A DNA stretch of 64,000 nucleotides from Numida meleagris (Eukaryota; Chordata; Aves; Galliformes; Numididae). The translations under genes were made by a program, and so were the position numbers. Where the stretch lies: positions 52,353,806 to 52,417,805 of the forward strand of contig NC_034411.1 of assembly GCF_002078875.1 (NCBI RefSeq). The letters run 5' to 3'. The notes under the pieces were generated by a model. The model had not been told where the DNA came from, did not search any database, and saw only the letters and a list, made by a program, of their open reading frames with translations. Every line of letters starts with the position of its first letter. The first letter of the stretch is position 1. Positions 37,318-49,855 of the stretch are shown in pieces.

Positions 37318-40300
37318 AAAAAGGTTGCTTGATGATGCTATGTGCAGTTGTAAAAGGAATTTCAAATTGCTTAACTAACTGTATCAAACAAAACCACTGC
37401 ACTTCCTAGAAGCTTAGAAAAGGTACTAGCTAAAGAATAGTATGTACTGACAAATACGCTTACTGACAAACTATGAAGTGAGCAGGATGTCCAACTAGAA
37501 GAGCTAACTTGAGTAAAGCAGTGAGACAGGTGGCCTCTTCTCACCTGTTCCTCATCAGTAAGTCAGAAATCTTAACTCAGCTGTCCCAGATAGGGTAATA
37601 TGCTGAGTAGAAAGCTCATCAAACCTTTATTCATGCAGAATTAATGATCAGATCATGGAACGACATGTCGGAACGGTTATTTGAACACTGACCCAATTGC
37701 ACTTTTGCCTTGTTCGCTTGGCTGGTCAGGGAGCTGACTGGATGTGCTTCTTGACAGGGAGAATGGCTGCGATGAATGCCCTAGGTAATGGAGTTTTCAA
37801 AAATCAGAGCAGTTCTGGAATGCAGGTTACAACTGAATGCCTGCAGATTTCCTTTAGCTATCTATGATCATTGTGTCAATCTCTTCATGGTAAAACCATG
37901 TAAGAAGAGATCAGTACCATCTGTGTAACAATGAATATAGCCTTGTTGATTTTCCTTGATTTTACCCGTACAAAGATGGAAGTTTTGCATTTGTGATTCA
38001 TCCTTATCTAATTTTTTTTTTAGATCATATTTTTGATTAACTCTGATAACACAGTATAGAAGAAGCAGTAAGGTTTGTCCAGAAAATCATTTAGAATCCA
38101 AAGTACCAGAGATGGATTTGATTCTTCAAGTGAGCCAGATGCTACATCCTGCCCTAAGCCTTCTTTCCCATTCCCCATTGAGTTTATTGCTCTTTCAAGT
38201 GCAATTGGTAACCAGAATGAAACAAATATGTCTTCTTCCTTTGTATCTTGCTCATTTTCTACAAATTATGTCCCTAAGTGTTCGCAAGTTCTTTTCAGGG
38301 ATGGAGACTATTTTATGACATATGTTGAACATGTAGAGTATTTATAGCCCTAGTCTGAAATGTTAGGCAGAAAGAAGAAAGAACTACTATTGAGAGACTA
38401 ATTATTGCCATTTTGGAGAAAGAGGAGGTCTTATGCAAGTATTTAAATTGATCAAGCAGTTACTTTAAGCAAAACAGTTTTTATTTCTATTCCCTTTTCA
38501 CAAATATTTGCTGGAAACTGGTATTTTCATCTCACTCCATTAAGCAACAGATTCCTTTGGGGAGATGATTGGCTCAAGGCAGATGATCTGTTTAGCCAGC
38601 ATTTTTCTTTGGAAGGAAAAGAAAAAAATGTCCACACATACACACAAGTCTGTGATTGATGTTTTAAGGCAGTAGGGAATATTTCCAATTTCAATTTGCT
38701 ATGTCCTTAATGACAAAGAAACTAAGAAGCTTGAAATCTTATTTAACTTACTTAAACTTAGTTATTTGTTGGCATACTAAAGGCAAGACTTTTGCCAAGA
38801 ATAAAATAAAATTGAAAAAACTTTCATTCTGTTGAGAGAGGGATTTTAATTTTAACTTAATTTTTGAAAGGCAGTATTTGCGTTGGTACACAGCTGTGCC
38901 AGCATGGCATTATGAATATGACTAAGTGTGTGGTAATGAGTCCTTGAAAACAGTATATTCTTATTATTTGATCAGTCAGTCTAGCACTAAACTGACAATT
39001 TCTACGGGCATTGTCAGCTGTGAGACCAAGAACTCACTGGTGCCAGCAACCAACATCTGGTCTATTTTCTTGGAAAATCAATCTTGATTTTCTAAGAATA
39101 ACTGAGGATTGTAACCAACGGGTGTAGATTATTTCAGGGAATGACTCTCTTATCAGACAAGTTTCCTCATTATTAATAAGAAAACACTTATAATGAAAAG
39201 AAATTAGAAACTTGAAAAACCTCACAGGAAGGATCCTCTACTTCTCGCTCATGTCGGTTCAAATTTGTATACAACATTTTGTAATATTCAGTCATGTATG
39301 AAACAAATTTTCACTTAGAACTTACATGGAAACAAGGGAAAAAGAAAGAATGTTTAATGTCATCACAATATTTCTATTTTTCATCTAGATAAACCAGTGA
39401 AGTCTTTCTGAGAAGACCTTCCCAATTCTGAATAAATCACTTCCTGTTCCAAATATTAGACTGATTTACCTGATTCCATCTTAGCAACATATTGTTTTCA
39501 GGAGCTTTGCCCATTTGGTTTGTTAAACAAACACAATCGTAAAGTTAATACATTTTGCATGCTGTTGTGTGTTTAAGACCTCATTAAAAATGAAAACTTG
39601 TGGCAGGATCAAAAACTACTCTTTACTGTATTTCCTGAGTTTTGATTTTCCTTAACTTCTCTTCTTAATGTTGTAATAATACTTATGGTAAAATATATAT
39701 TTTTCAGTGGAAAGATGGAAAAAATATTTTCCTAACTTCAAATAACTAGTAGATGCACTTGATTTTACCTTTCTCATTACTAAATCATGTATAGACCTCT
39801 GAGGTCTTCTTTGCTTCATGGCAGGAGGCATGGACGTAATGGACATAAAGTTTGCTGCCTTAGCTCGTGGAGATTACACAAAGGAGTGACAAGGAGAGAC
39901 CATATTACCTGTGACAGGTAGAGCCCTTAGTACCTGCTGTAACTCTGTCAACACTGTGGCCAGGTCACTGAGCTCATGCTCCAAGCACAGCTTCTTTGAA
40001 AATGAGCAAGGTTCAATTCAAAGCAAAATAATCCAAAGAGAATGAGTTGTCTGAATTCTCAATGTGTGAGACATGACAGGTTACACTCTACTTCCAGTCA
40101 AGTTCTGGATCATTGCATTTGACTTCAAGTTTGTTACCCAGAGTCTGAATGAATAAGAGGTGAATAATTTCCTCTTCACATCACCATTTGTCATATGATT
40201 GGCAATTCATTTTCCTATTCCACCAGCATCACCTTGCAATCCAAAATTAGAAGGTATTTGTTTACATTTAAGTGTCTCTCATAACACTGAATTATATCTG

Positions 40301-43300
40301 TCTTTTATAGAGAGGTGTTGAGCAAATCTGTCAGCAAACTGCAAGAACTATGTCTGTCAGCATGGTTTCAGTAAGCCCTCTTGTTAAGTATGGAACTCTC
40401 CCTAGGCACTTCTCTGCAGCCAAAGATTTAAATATTCAAATAAATTTTTAATGGCTTGATGGTTTTCTTCTTCACTGGTGTGAATTTTCCTTTATAAGCC
40501 AGAGGGACCTAACAAAAAAGCCAAATGGCTTGAATCATGATAACCATGTTGCCAGTAAATGGCAATCTGCATATTTTGATTGGCGAAGACAGTAAGGAAC
40601 ATAGCAGCTATGAATTATTTCTTCTCCCTGAGTGACAGGGTTTGCAGGACAATTAAAACTAAAACCAGATAATCCTGGTTTGGGAACAATAAGAAACCTG
40701 AGGAAAACACTGAAAAAAACTGCAATAAGTCCAGAATGATTTCCCCTATGCTGTCTGAAAATATGTGTAGTTAGCATCTATAGTCAAGCTATAGACTGTC
40801 CAGATCCCATTGTGGGAGATATGAACCTGAATTTACATCTGATCTTTTCTTGACATAGGCAATATTGTATTTGCTAAAGAGGAATGCGTAGGTAAGGGAA
40901 AGTTGTTCATTAGCACTCTTAGTAAACTATGGAAAACATTAGCTAAAAGATGGAAGTCAGAGATAGAAAGATTTTGTTAGTGCATCTAATTCTCAGAACT
41001 ATCACTCTAGAAGGATTCTCTCATGATAATTTCTAGTGACGCATCTTGCCTTGCTTAAATCCGTATCTATGAGCTTATTAGACTTTCTCTTACTTTTTAA
41101 GGAGTCATGATCATGCAATGTGGGAATCCTGATAGCTGGCAAAAAAGTTGAAATATCTTGCATCAGGATGTGGGACTGTGCTCCAGCAGAAGGATCCATT
41201 ACCCTTTCTCATTAAAAATGAGCAATTTTTTTTTTTACCTGCTCCTCATATGTCATTATCCTGGATGTCTTGTTTCCCAAAGTACTTACTCCATAGAAAA
41301 TACATTATTTATATCTAAATTACATTCATTTTTCTGATAGGCTGTTATGGAACAAGGTTCCTTCAGTACAAGAAAGTACAGCAGAATACCTACAGGACAG
41401 AGACAGTTTCAGTTCTTGACAAACATAGACTTTACTGATGTGTTATTTGCAAGTAATGTTATAGACCCACATAGTACACATGGACTTCCTACAATCTTTC
41501 AGCAAAGTCATTCACCAGAAGTCTTAAAAAAACTAAAAACTCTCAAAAAACTCACCAGTTAAGAAAGAAGACCCTTTGGGGTAAATACCTGCTAAAGATA
41601 AAGAACAAAAATTTTTAACAATGGAGCAAGGTTACTCATATAGGCCCCTCAGAGATGTGTTACTGCAGGCTGTACTGTTAAATTTATCCACACGTGATTT
41701 GCAAGGTGAATAGGTGATGAAGTTTGAAAGTGATTTGTGGTACTCAGTGGTAAAGATGACAGTAAGAATCTGAACTGTGATATCACAGTACTGAGCAACA
41801 GGGGAATAAGATGATAGATGCGCTGTAATGTAAAGCACTTTAATGGGGGAGAGAGGGGAATAACAAACCTGGTGAATTGGCTCAAAATTGTCTTCCAGCA
41901 ATCAGATCAGAGACAGCTTCTTTTCTGACTTTTACCCCAAGCATCTATAGATAACCCCCGTTGGGCAGCCGAAAAAGCAAGTTGAACAGGCTTTCAGACT
42001 GAACCTATATGACATTTTGTTGTGGTGAAAAACTTTGATTGAAAAATTGGTAAGAGAGGCAGATTTCATGAGCATGATTTAAATATTTTCTGGAGTCTTG
42101 CACTTGCTGTGATGACCAATTCTGTCTAAATATGTTTGAAACATTAATACTTTAATACTGACAGAAGACAGACGTGCAGAAGAGAACGTACAAATTGTGT
42201 TATTCTCATCAAGAAATCAAAAAAGCTAAGTACAGTAGGATGATGTTGCAAAGGTGATATGATTCAGGAATATAAGTACATCTAAATAACCAACTGTTTT
42301 AGGAAAGACATGAAATGACACACAGTAAAAATATAGTGTTTTGGATAAGAAATGGATTTTAATACTAGCCAGGCTAAATGTAGTGTGAGTGATTATATTC
42401 TACTTAGGTAAATGTCATAAGAAGATCTACAGTTTATTTTGTTGTTTCTCCCACTCCTCGTAAGTATTCCTGTACAGACACTGTATTGCACTGACATTTC
42501 TTATATTCCCCTGGTAGTTTAAGGTCCCTTTCTAAGCCATTTTCAGAGAGATCAAGGCTCTCTGGAGGAGGAAAGTGAAAAGCTGAGTTATCAGTGCCTT
42601 GTTCAGAGACTTTCTATCTGACACTGTGTATGTTTGTCCCAAATAACGGAAGGAGGGAGGCCATGAGAGTGACTGGTCAATTGGGGATGCCTGGCTTGGT
42701 GCTGTTGTCAAGAATGTGGTATCTGTCTCTTTCCCTCTGATGTAGCCTATGTGCAGTGTAGGATGCAATGTAGATGCAGTGTAGGGATCTGAGACAGAGA
42801 ATATTCTATTTTTTCCTAGAACACTCTTTGCTTCTGAAGAACCATTGTGACATAGATGCTGTTCACTCTGCTCTGCCCTCTTGGCTGGGCAAAGCCATCA
42901 AGCAAGGGCTGTATTTTCTCCTGTTTCTTAACTTTCATTGCTCCTGCTTGCTCGTCCCCTAGATGCCATGATCAGTCATATGCTGGAAAGTGCTGCACAT
43001 GTTGAAAGGCATTATCTTGCATAAATCATAAGCTCAAAGGTTGCAAGCGTTTTGTGATCCTTGTGTAGCAGTGAGCAGAGCCTGGTCTATTGCTGAAACA
43101 GAACCTCTGGAAAGGGAAGAGTAATAAATCAGAAAATTGTTTCTGTCTGGTAAAAAAAAAAAAAAAAATCCATGGAAAGAATTCCCCTTCATAAGCTGTA
43201 GATTGCAGACGTAGTTTATTGAGCCCAGAACAAAGATTTGATATCTATTTCCTTTCTCTTACAGCTCACAGTTCATAACTGGAATTTGCTTTTTCTGAAA

Positions 43301-45878
43301 GAAAAAAACAATTAAAAAAAGGGAGTGCAGTGAGCCACCCCTTAAAACATTATTGGACTCTTAAAAAATATGTTATAATTGGAAGTTTTAAACCTATGTA
43401 GAAATCATTTATGTGCTGGAATATGTGAAATAAGATATTTTCAACCCAAATATTGAACAAAATTAAACCCCAGTAGAATGGCCTAGGAAATTACAGATCG
43501 AAGCACTCAGTTTAAAACAGATTAGTGTTAACGTAAAATTGGTCTTTCATTTAATACTGCCCTGCTGCTTTGGCAACTAGAAACAGTTGAACAGTTGCAT
43601 TATTTGTGGCTATAAAATGCTACTGGCAAATTCAAGTCACAGAACAAATAAAATGAATTTACAGACCATGAAGTCCATGTAAGTGGACGCTGAAGGGACA
43701 GCACCATTTTCCCTCTACCCTGCCCTCCTGGGTGACTAGACAAGTAAATAAGGAAGAGGAATGAAACATCTAAAACCAGGACAGGCTGAGCAGAGAGGAA
43801 GAAATTAAAGTGAGAGAGAAGAAGACATATGGCAGGAAACTGTGATTATTAATTGAAACAATTCAGCATAGGTTGTAATTCCACTGGTATGACTGAGCTA
43901 ATTCATGCCAGCTGAAGCTGGGGTTATTTGCTTGCTTGTCTTAATTGCATTTCAAAAGCAAAGTATTCATTTTTAACCTTTATGCTTCTGGAGAAGTGTT
44001 TGAAGTCTTAAGTACATCTAATTGTTCAAAAAAGGAGAACATGGTTATAAGAAAAATGAATGGTATTATTATTCAATCTTGTGCTATTTAAAGAAGATTC
44101 TTCCTGCTTTTTTTCAGTCTAGTCTGAGAATTTGATAAAGGATTGATATAATGGTATTTTTCTATACATTTTTTGTATATCTTTCAAACAAGTGATAAGA
44201 CATAGTAAACATTACTTAAAGCAAGAAAGTCTTAACAGAAAAATTAGGCAAGTTTGATGGTAGCAGGTGTAGTGAATACTGTAACTAAAAGAATTCCTGC
44301 TTGTCTGGAGAAGTTGATGGATTGCCTAGAAATTTTTTGCAAATGCCCCTCATCAGAATCTTCCAACAGAATACTTGAAACCTCTTTTGACTGGAAAGAA
44401 AAAGATGAAAGCCAGGACTGCATTCATGTTAATTACAAACTTCTTATCTATTTCAGGAAGATTTTTCTGATGAATTTAGTGTTTGTACAGCATGCTTACT
44501 TGATCATGGTAGAGATGGAATTCTCTGTCCACCAGCTGGATACAGAACAAGGAGCAGCATGTACAGTCTATCAAGCCTTTATTTACTTTCCTGGTTCACC
44601 TTTAGAGGTGATCTGCTGATGTCTGTGAGTTACTGGTTTTGCTGCTGGATCAGCCTATAGAGAATGCCTTTTTGCTAGGGGCATTTTTCTGGGTTCCAGA
44701 AGAGGCAATCTTTTTTTTATACTTTCCAAAGAGCACAAACATGGAAGAGAGTAAACTCAATGGCTAAGGGGAATGAAGGGCTCAGTAAGGAGGTGGAGAG
44801 CATGACAGCTTTGTGCTGCATGTCTATGTGACCACACCGTGGGTCTGCATATTCTTGTGTCACTGCTGAGGGAGGGAAAAGATTATACCTATTTTGATAC
44901 TAATGTATTATTCCTGTCTTCTTTGCTTCCCAGTCTACTTGGCATGCTAAAAGAACCATGTAAATGTAGAGAAGTTCTTGATAAAGAGACATAGAATGCA
45001 GCACATGAGCAATAAGCATTACAAAGATCTAATTTTTCTTCTCTGCCCAATATTCTTAAATACCAAAAAAGCATTGTAACTGGTGTTGAAGGAGGTAAAG
45101 GACCCTTTTATTCACAGTGAATTGTTCTACGCTGGGGGACTTTGCAGATGGAACTGATCATGGATTTCTGTTGCAGCTGTTCTTCATTCACTCCCTCCAC
45201 ATGTTTTCTGTTCATGTTTTTTTTTCTTCTTTTGTTTTTTCCTTGAGAAGGATACAGTATCTATAAGCCTAACAGTTATTCAGCAGCAGGTAGCAGCCAG
45301 GGGACTGACTTTCCACCTCAACACCAAAGAGAAATGCCACAAAGAATGTTCTGTGAGCTAGAGATATTTGTGGAGCAAAAAATTTGAAGAGTGCCTTGTG
45401 GGCCATGCTACCACATCAGCCTGGTGATCCCACCAGGAACCCAGTTCTAAAGGGCAGCTGGATGCAGGCAGAGGTGTTGCAGGAGCACTGGGAGTTAAAA
45501 TCTGTATGTGGAACATGTAACTGAGTCACTCAGTAGATACTAGGTAAGATAAAGTTAATGCATGCATAGAGCTGTCTGAAACCCTGCAAACTAGTTAAGC
45601 TCATTCAAGAGGCTGCCTGAGGGGGTGGTAGGAGGTAGAGGCAGCTCTTAGGTTGACTAATGCAATTTTACTTGCCCACTCAAAGGACAGGGAAACTATT
45701 TTTAATTCAGGCAAACACTGTATGTCCTCAGTGTTCTACAGTGACCTCAGCTGATGGACCTCTGCACAGGGTGAGCTTAGAAAGAAGTTACATTGATGCC
45801 TTGAGTTATTAGATCCTCTACCAGGTGTTCTTATTTTTTGGGATTTTCTCTGTTTTAATCAGGAAAAAATCTTATGTA
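37318..45878. other. Long repeat-poor non-coding stretch, no gene seen
   Basis: About 8.5 kb without a recognised transposon. There is an A17 run at 43152-43168 and a T run near 41229. The longest frame is 44254-44619 (+, 121 codons), with no family, signal peptide or domain visible. 43830-43990 is unusually rich in TAAT/ATTA and octamer-like words, as often seen in conserved non-coding elements. No exon could be supported. Confidence 0.5.
43152..43168. repeat. Poly-A run
   Basis: 17 consecutive A, with no recognisable retroposed body on the 5' side. Confidence 0.9.
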
Positions 45879-46059
45879 GATTGCTCCAGGAGCAATTCCT
45901 CCTATTTATTTCCATGGAAACTAGAACAGATACAAAGAACAAAATAACACTGTTTGATAGAGTGAATTCTCAGCTACAAAACAGTTTTTCAACAGTCATC
46001 ACCTTTATCTGATGTATATAGACAAGCTGATTGAGACACTCTTCATTTCATGATGTGAC

Positions 46060-46230
46060 AGCTATGCATCACACTGTGTCCTGAACATGGATTGTCTTTC
46101 ATGTTGCTGTCACCGCTGCTGAAATGCACCACCCACCACTTCAGTGTGCTCACATCCACTGCTAGGTCTCCATAAACATTCAGCAAATGTCGTCAAATAC
46201 CAATAGGTGCAATTTTTTTTTTTTTTTTTG
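46060..46230 (-). pseudogene. Mariner transposase N-terminal relic
   Basis: Minus-strand frame with the DNA-binding portion of a mariner transposase: APIGI, a stop, RHLLNVYGDLAVDVSTLKWW, then VVHFSSGDSNMKDNPCSGHS. The last part corresponds to the linker that in active mariners contains R-S-G-R-P; here GHS replaces GRP. An in-frame stop and a 17-base A run (minus strand) disable it. The catalytic DD34D region is absent from the remnant. Confidence 0.8.
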
Positions 46231-46413
46231 TATGGAGGAGTTCACTGATACCCCTTTTTTTCACATTCACTTCCATGCAGACACCATTTGTCAGACTGTC
46301 CTTCTACTGCCATCTGTCATACAGCAACAGAATGTAACTGAATATTGGTGGGAAGGTTCAACATCTTCTGCCATACTACCACCACTTGCCTCTGACGCTG
46401 TGGGCCAATATAA

Positions 46414-46819
46414 TCATAGAATCACCAAGGTTGGAATAGAACTCCAAGGTCATCCAGTCCAACAGTCTGTCTACCATCTATAGTACCCCACTAAACCATG
46501 TCCTTTAGTACAATACCTAAACGTTTCTTGGACACCTCCAGGGGAGGTGACTCAACCACCTCCTTGGGCAGCCCATGTCAGTGCCTGATCACTCTTTCAG
46601 AGAATAAATTTTTTCCAGTGTCCAAACTGAATCATCTCTGGTGCAACTTGAGGCCATTCCCCCTAGTCCTGTCGCTAGTTACATGGGAGAAAAGGCCAAC
46701 CCCTACCTTGACACAACCTCCTTTCAAGAAGTTGCAGAAAGCAATAAGGTCTCCCCCGAGCCTTCTCTTCTCCAGACTAAACAATCCCAGTTCCCTCAGC
46801 TGCTCCTCATAAGACTTGT
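46414..46819 (-). mobile_element. CR1 3' fragment inserted in the mariner
   Basis: Reverse-complement CR1. The 3' end starts TCATAGAATCACCAAGGTTG at 46414, passes through CAGGGGAGGTGACTCAACCA and GGGCAGCCCATGTCAGTGCC, and ends at CAGCTGCTCCTCATAAGACT near 46818. The minus frame 46632-46883 includes [20 protein letters not shown], the ORF2 C-terminal block. Mariner sequence resumes immediately on both sides (GGGCCAATATAAT left, AATAATAAATAATAAAATAG right), so the CR1 landed in an existing mariner. Possible short AT-rich target duplication (AATAAT-like). Confidence 0.92.
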
Positions 46820-46865
46820 AATAATAAATAATAAAATAGGAGGCATTACTTTTGGAGCATCTGTA

Positions 46866-47739
46866 TGGGAACTGCTGAATCATGGCCTGAACTACTGATT
46901 GAGCACCTGGAGAAAAGGCCCAGACAGCCTTGGGTGAAGCCAGTTCTCTACTTAGGCCTCATTTAAGGGCTGACTGCCACTGAGGAAGGATCTCTTTCTT
47001 GAGATCCCTCCTTGGTGGAAGCTTTTCCCTGTGAACCCAGAGTCCTCTGATACAGGCAAGTGATCTATTTCCCTTCCTTTGTAGCAGCTTTGTATTGAGC
47101 CGGTCCTTCCACCTCTTTTGTAATGCCTTTTCCATCATGTTGATCTTTCTGATTGTTACAGAACTTCATAGAAGTTCTTGCAGAATGGGGAAAAAAGTGT
47201 TTTCCTCAGGTTTGCTTGCAGTCAGGTAGGACTCTTCATTTATAGAAAAGTCACATTAAATGCACTGCAGCACAGGCTTGACACCAGTGTGGGCTGAAAA
47301 ATCATTTCTGATTTAAAAAAAAAAGAAAACAACACAATGTTTTGATCACTTTTTTTCAGTATTGCTTTTTCTCACTCAAAAAAACTAATAAAAAGAAAAC
47401 ATCTGGCAATGTTTGCAAGTTTTTTCTATTTATAATTTTTAAGAGGAAAAAAAGATCACTGAAATAAAAAAAAATACATAATTTATAAGCATTTCACAAT
47501 GAAGCTATTTAAAACCTTTCCAGCACTTTCTCTTACACATCTTGAATGCCTTTGTTACCTTATAGTTTATGCACTGATTAATCATTGTCTTTTCCTGAAT
47601 TTGAAGCCAATTATACTAGAGAAAATGTAACGCATAGTATGTGACAGATTTCATAGGAACATATTTGGTCATGAGTCTTAAGTGCCACTGGTGAATCTCA
47701 GTGACGTTTGGTTTTCCTTCTGCTTTACTTTTTCATAAA
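46866..47739. other. Unique non-coding sequence, no gene seen
   Basis: A-rich stretches at 47315-47350 and 47440-47475. No gene or transposon recognised before the next CR1. Confidence 0.45.
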
Positions 47740-49855
47740 CTGGTCTCTACAGAAGCTGGGCTGGGATGCTATGCAGCTATGGGGTATCAAACCTCTTCAG
47801 GAATGTGCCTGGAGAAATTTCATGGGATCATGCTCTCAAAGGAAGAAGAGTTCAAGAGAGCTGGTCTACGTTGTTCCAGGCTCGGAGCATTCACAGTAGT
47901 CTAGCAAAGTAGGCAGGAGACCTGCATGGATGGGCAAGAAGATCATGAGAAAACTCAGAAAAAGAAATTTACAGAATATGGAAAAGGAGACAGGCCACTT
48001 GAGTGGAATATAGGAATGTTGTCAGAGTACATAAGGGTGTGATGAAAAGGGCTGAGACCCTTCTAGAATTTAATCTTGTAAGGGGTGTAAAGGACAGCAA
48101 GGTCTTCCTCAGATATACCAGGAGCAAAAGGAAGACTAGCAAAAATGTGAGCCCACTACCGAATGAGGCAGGGGCCCTGGTGATGAAGCCTTCACAGAAG
48201 GCAGAGTTAGTTACTGAATACCTTCTTTTCTTCAGCCTTCACTTTTGAGACCAGCCCGCTGTAATCCCAGACCATGGAGACCAGGGAGGAAGTCCTGAAA
48301 AAAGGAGGATTTTGCTTTGGTGGAAGAGACTTAAGGTAGAAACCATTTGGGCAGACTTAACTAACGCATGTCCGTGGGCCCCAACGGGATGCACCCACAA
48401 GTGCTGAGGGAATTGGTGGAAGTTATTGTTAGGTCACTCTCCATCATCTTCGAGAGGTCATGGAGAACTGAAGAGATATCTGAGGACTGGAAGAAGGCCA
48501 ATGTCACTCCAATCTTCAAAAACGTCAGAAAGGCAGACACAGAAAACTAGGCCTGTTAGCCTCACCTCCATCCCAGGAAAGGTGATAGAAGAGCTCATAC
48601 TGGAGACCATCTCTAAACATGAGAACATGATTGGGGCAGTCATCATGGTTTCACCAGCGAGAAATCATGCTTAACCAATCTGATAGCCTTCTGTGGCAGA
48701 ATGACTGTCTGGATAGATGAGGAGAGAGCAGTGGATGTTGTCTACCTGGACTTCATAAAGACTTTGAACACCATCTCCCATAATGTTCTCATAGGTAAGC
48801 TCAGAAAATGTGGCTTAAATGAGTAGACAGTGGATTAAGAAATGGATAAATGACAAGACTCAGAGTGTTGTGATCAGCAGCACTGAATCTCTTTGGGGGT
48901 CTGTATCTCATGGTGTCCTCCAAGGGCTTTACTTGGTCCAGTCTCATTCAAATTTTTCATCAGTGACCTGGATGAAGGCACAGAGTGCACCCTCAGAAGG
49001 TTTGATGATAGTAAATTGAGTGGAGTGGCAGGTACTCTGGACTGCACTGTCATTCAGAGAAACTTCAATAGGCTAGAGAGACAGGCAGAGAAGAACATCA
49101 TGAAGTTCAACAACAGCAAGTGCAAGGTCCTGCATCTGGGAGAAATAACTAACTCCATGACCAACACAGACTGGGGCTGACCAGTTTGGAAGCAGCCCAT
49201 CAGAGAAGGACCTGGGAGTCCTGGTGGACAACGGGCTGATCATGAGCCAGCGGTATGCCCTTGCGGCCAATGCCAGTGGTATCCTGGGCTGCATTAGAAA
49301 GAGTGTTGCCAGCTGGTGGAGGGAGGTGATCCATCCCTCTACTCAGAACTGGTGAGGCCACATCATGAGTTCTTTGTGCAGCTCTGGGCTCCCCAGTACA
49401 AGAAAGACACAAAGCTCCTTCCAGCAAAAGGCTACAAACATGATTAAGGGGCTGGAGCATCTCTTCTATGAGGAGAGGCTGAGAAAACCAAGACTGTTCA
49501 GCCTGGAGAAGAGTGGGAGGGGAATCTTATTAATGTGTACAAGTATCTTATTAATGCGTACAAGTGAAGGGAAGATATCAGCAGCATGGGGTCAGGCTGT
49601 TTTTCATGATGCCCAGCAACAGGACAAGGGGCAATGGGCACAAACTGAAACACAGGAAGTTCCATCTGCACATGAGAAAAAACTTCTTTTCTGTGAGGGT
49701 GACAGAGCACTGGAACAGGCTGCCCAGGGAGGTTGTAGAGTCTCCTTCTCTAGAGATATTCAACATTCTGAGTGTTCAAGATTACCCTCCTTGAAGCAGG
49801 GGGTTTGAACTAGATTCTCCCAAGTGGTCCCTTCCAACATCAATCATTCTATGAA
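47740..49855 (+). mobile_element. CR1 LINE, longest copy in the window (endonuclease-RT linker to 3' end)
   Basis: About 2.1 kb. It begins in the linker after the endonuclease (TTCATGGGATCATGCTCTCA at 47819-47838, then GATGGGCAAGAAGATCATGA at 47928 on). EYRNVVRVHKGVMKRAETLL follows (48003 on), then VGPNGMHPQVLRELVEVIVR (48371 on) and RPVSLTSIPGKVIEELILE (frame 48426-48674). [20 protein letters not shown] follows near 48735-48790, and LDEGTECTLRRFDDSKLSG with FDD at 49001-49009 where the family has FADD. Thumb and tail blocks include [18 protein letters not shown] (49564-49794 frame). The 3' end reads TTCCAACATCAATCATTCTA (about 49832-49851). At least six frame changes and several stops: fully inactive. 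The 5' edge is approximate. Confidence 0.93.

Larger units (their letters stand above)
45879..46863 (-). mobile_element. Mariner element remnant, interrupted by a CR1
   Basis: Flanked by TA at 45877-45878 and 46864-46865, the mariner target duplication. The left end reads TTGCTCCAGGAGCAATTCCT; the right end reads GGAGGCATTACTTTTGGAGC (46840-46859), its imperfect inverted repeat. The inner left sequence CATGGAAACTAGAACAGATA matches the MITE at 34668. The transposase is on the minus strand: near 46200-46060 it reads HLLNVYGDLAVDVSTLKWWV and then FSSGDSNMKDNPCSGHS, the helix-turn-helix end and the D-PRSGRP-like linker of mariner transposases. It has stops and a T17 insertion (46213-46229). The catalytic domain is deleted: without the CR1, only about 575 bp remain of the usual ~1.2-1.3 kb. 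Confidence 0.88.

Noticed and set aside
44254..44619. 121-codon plus-strand frame as a gene
   Set aside because: No domain, signal peptide, splice-framed structure or recognisable family; the length is within chance for AT-rich DNA of this size.
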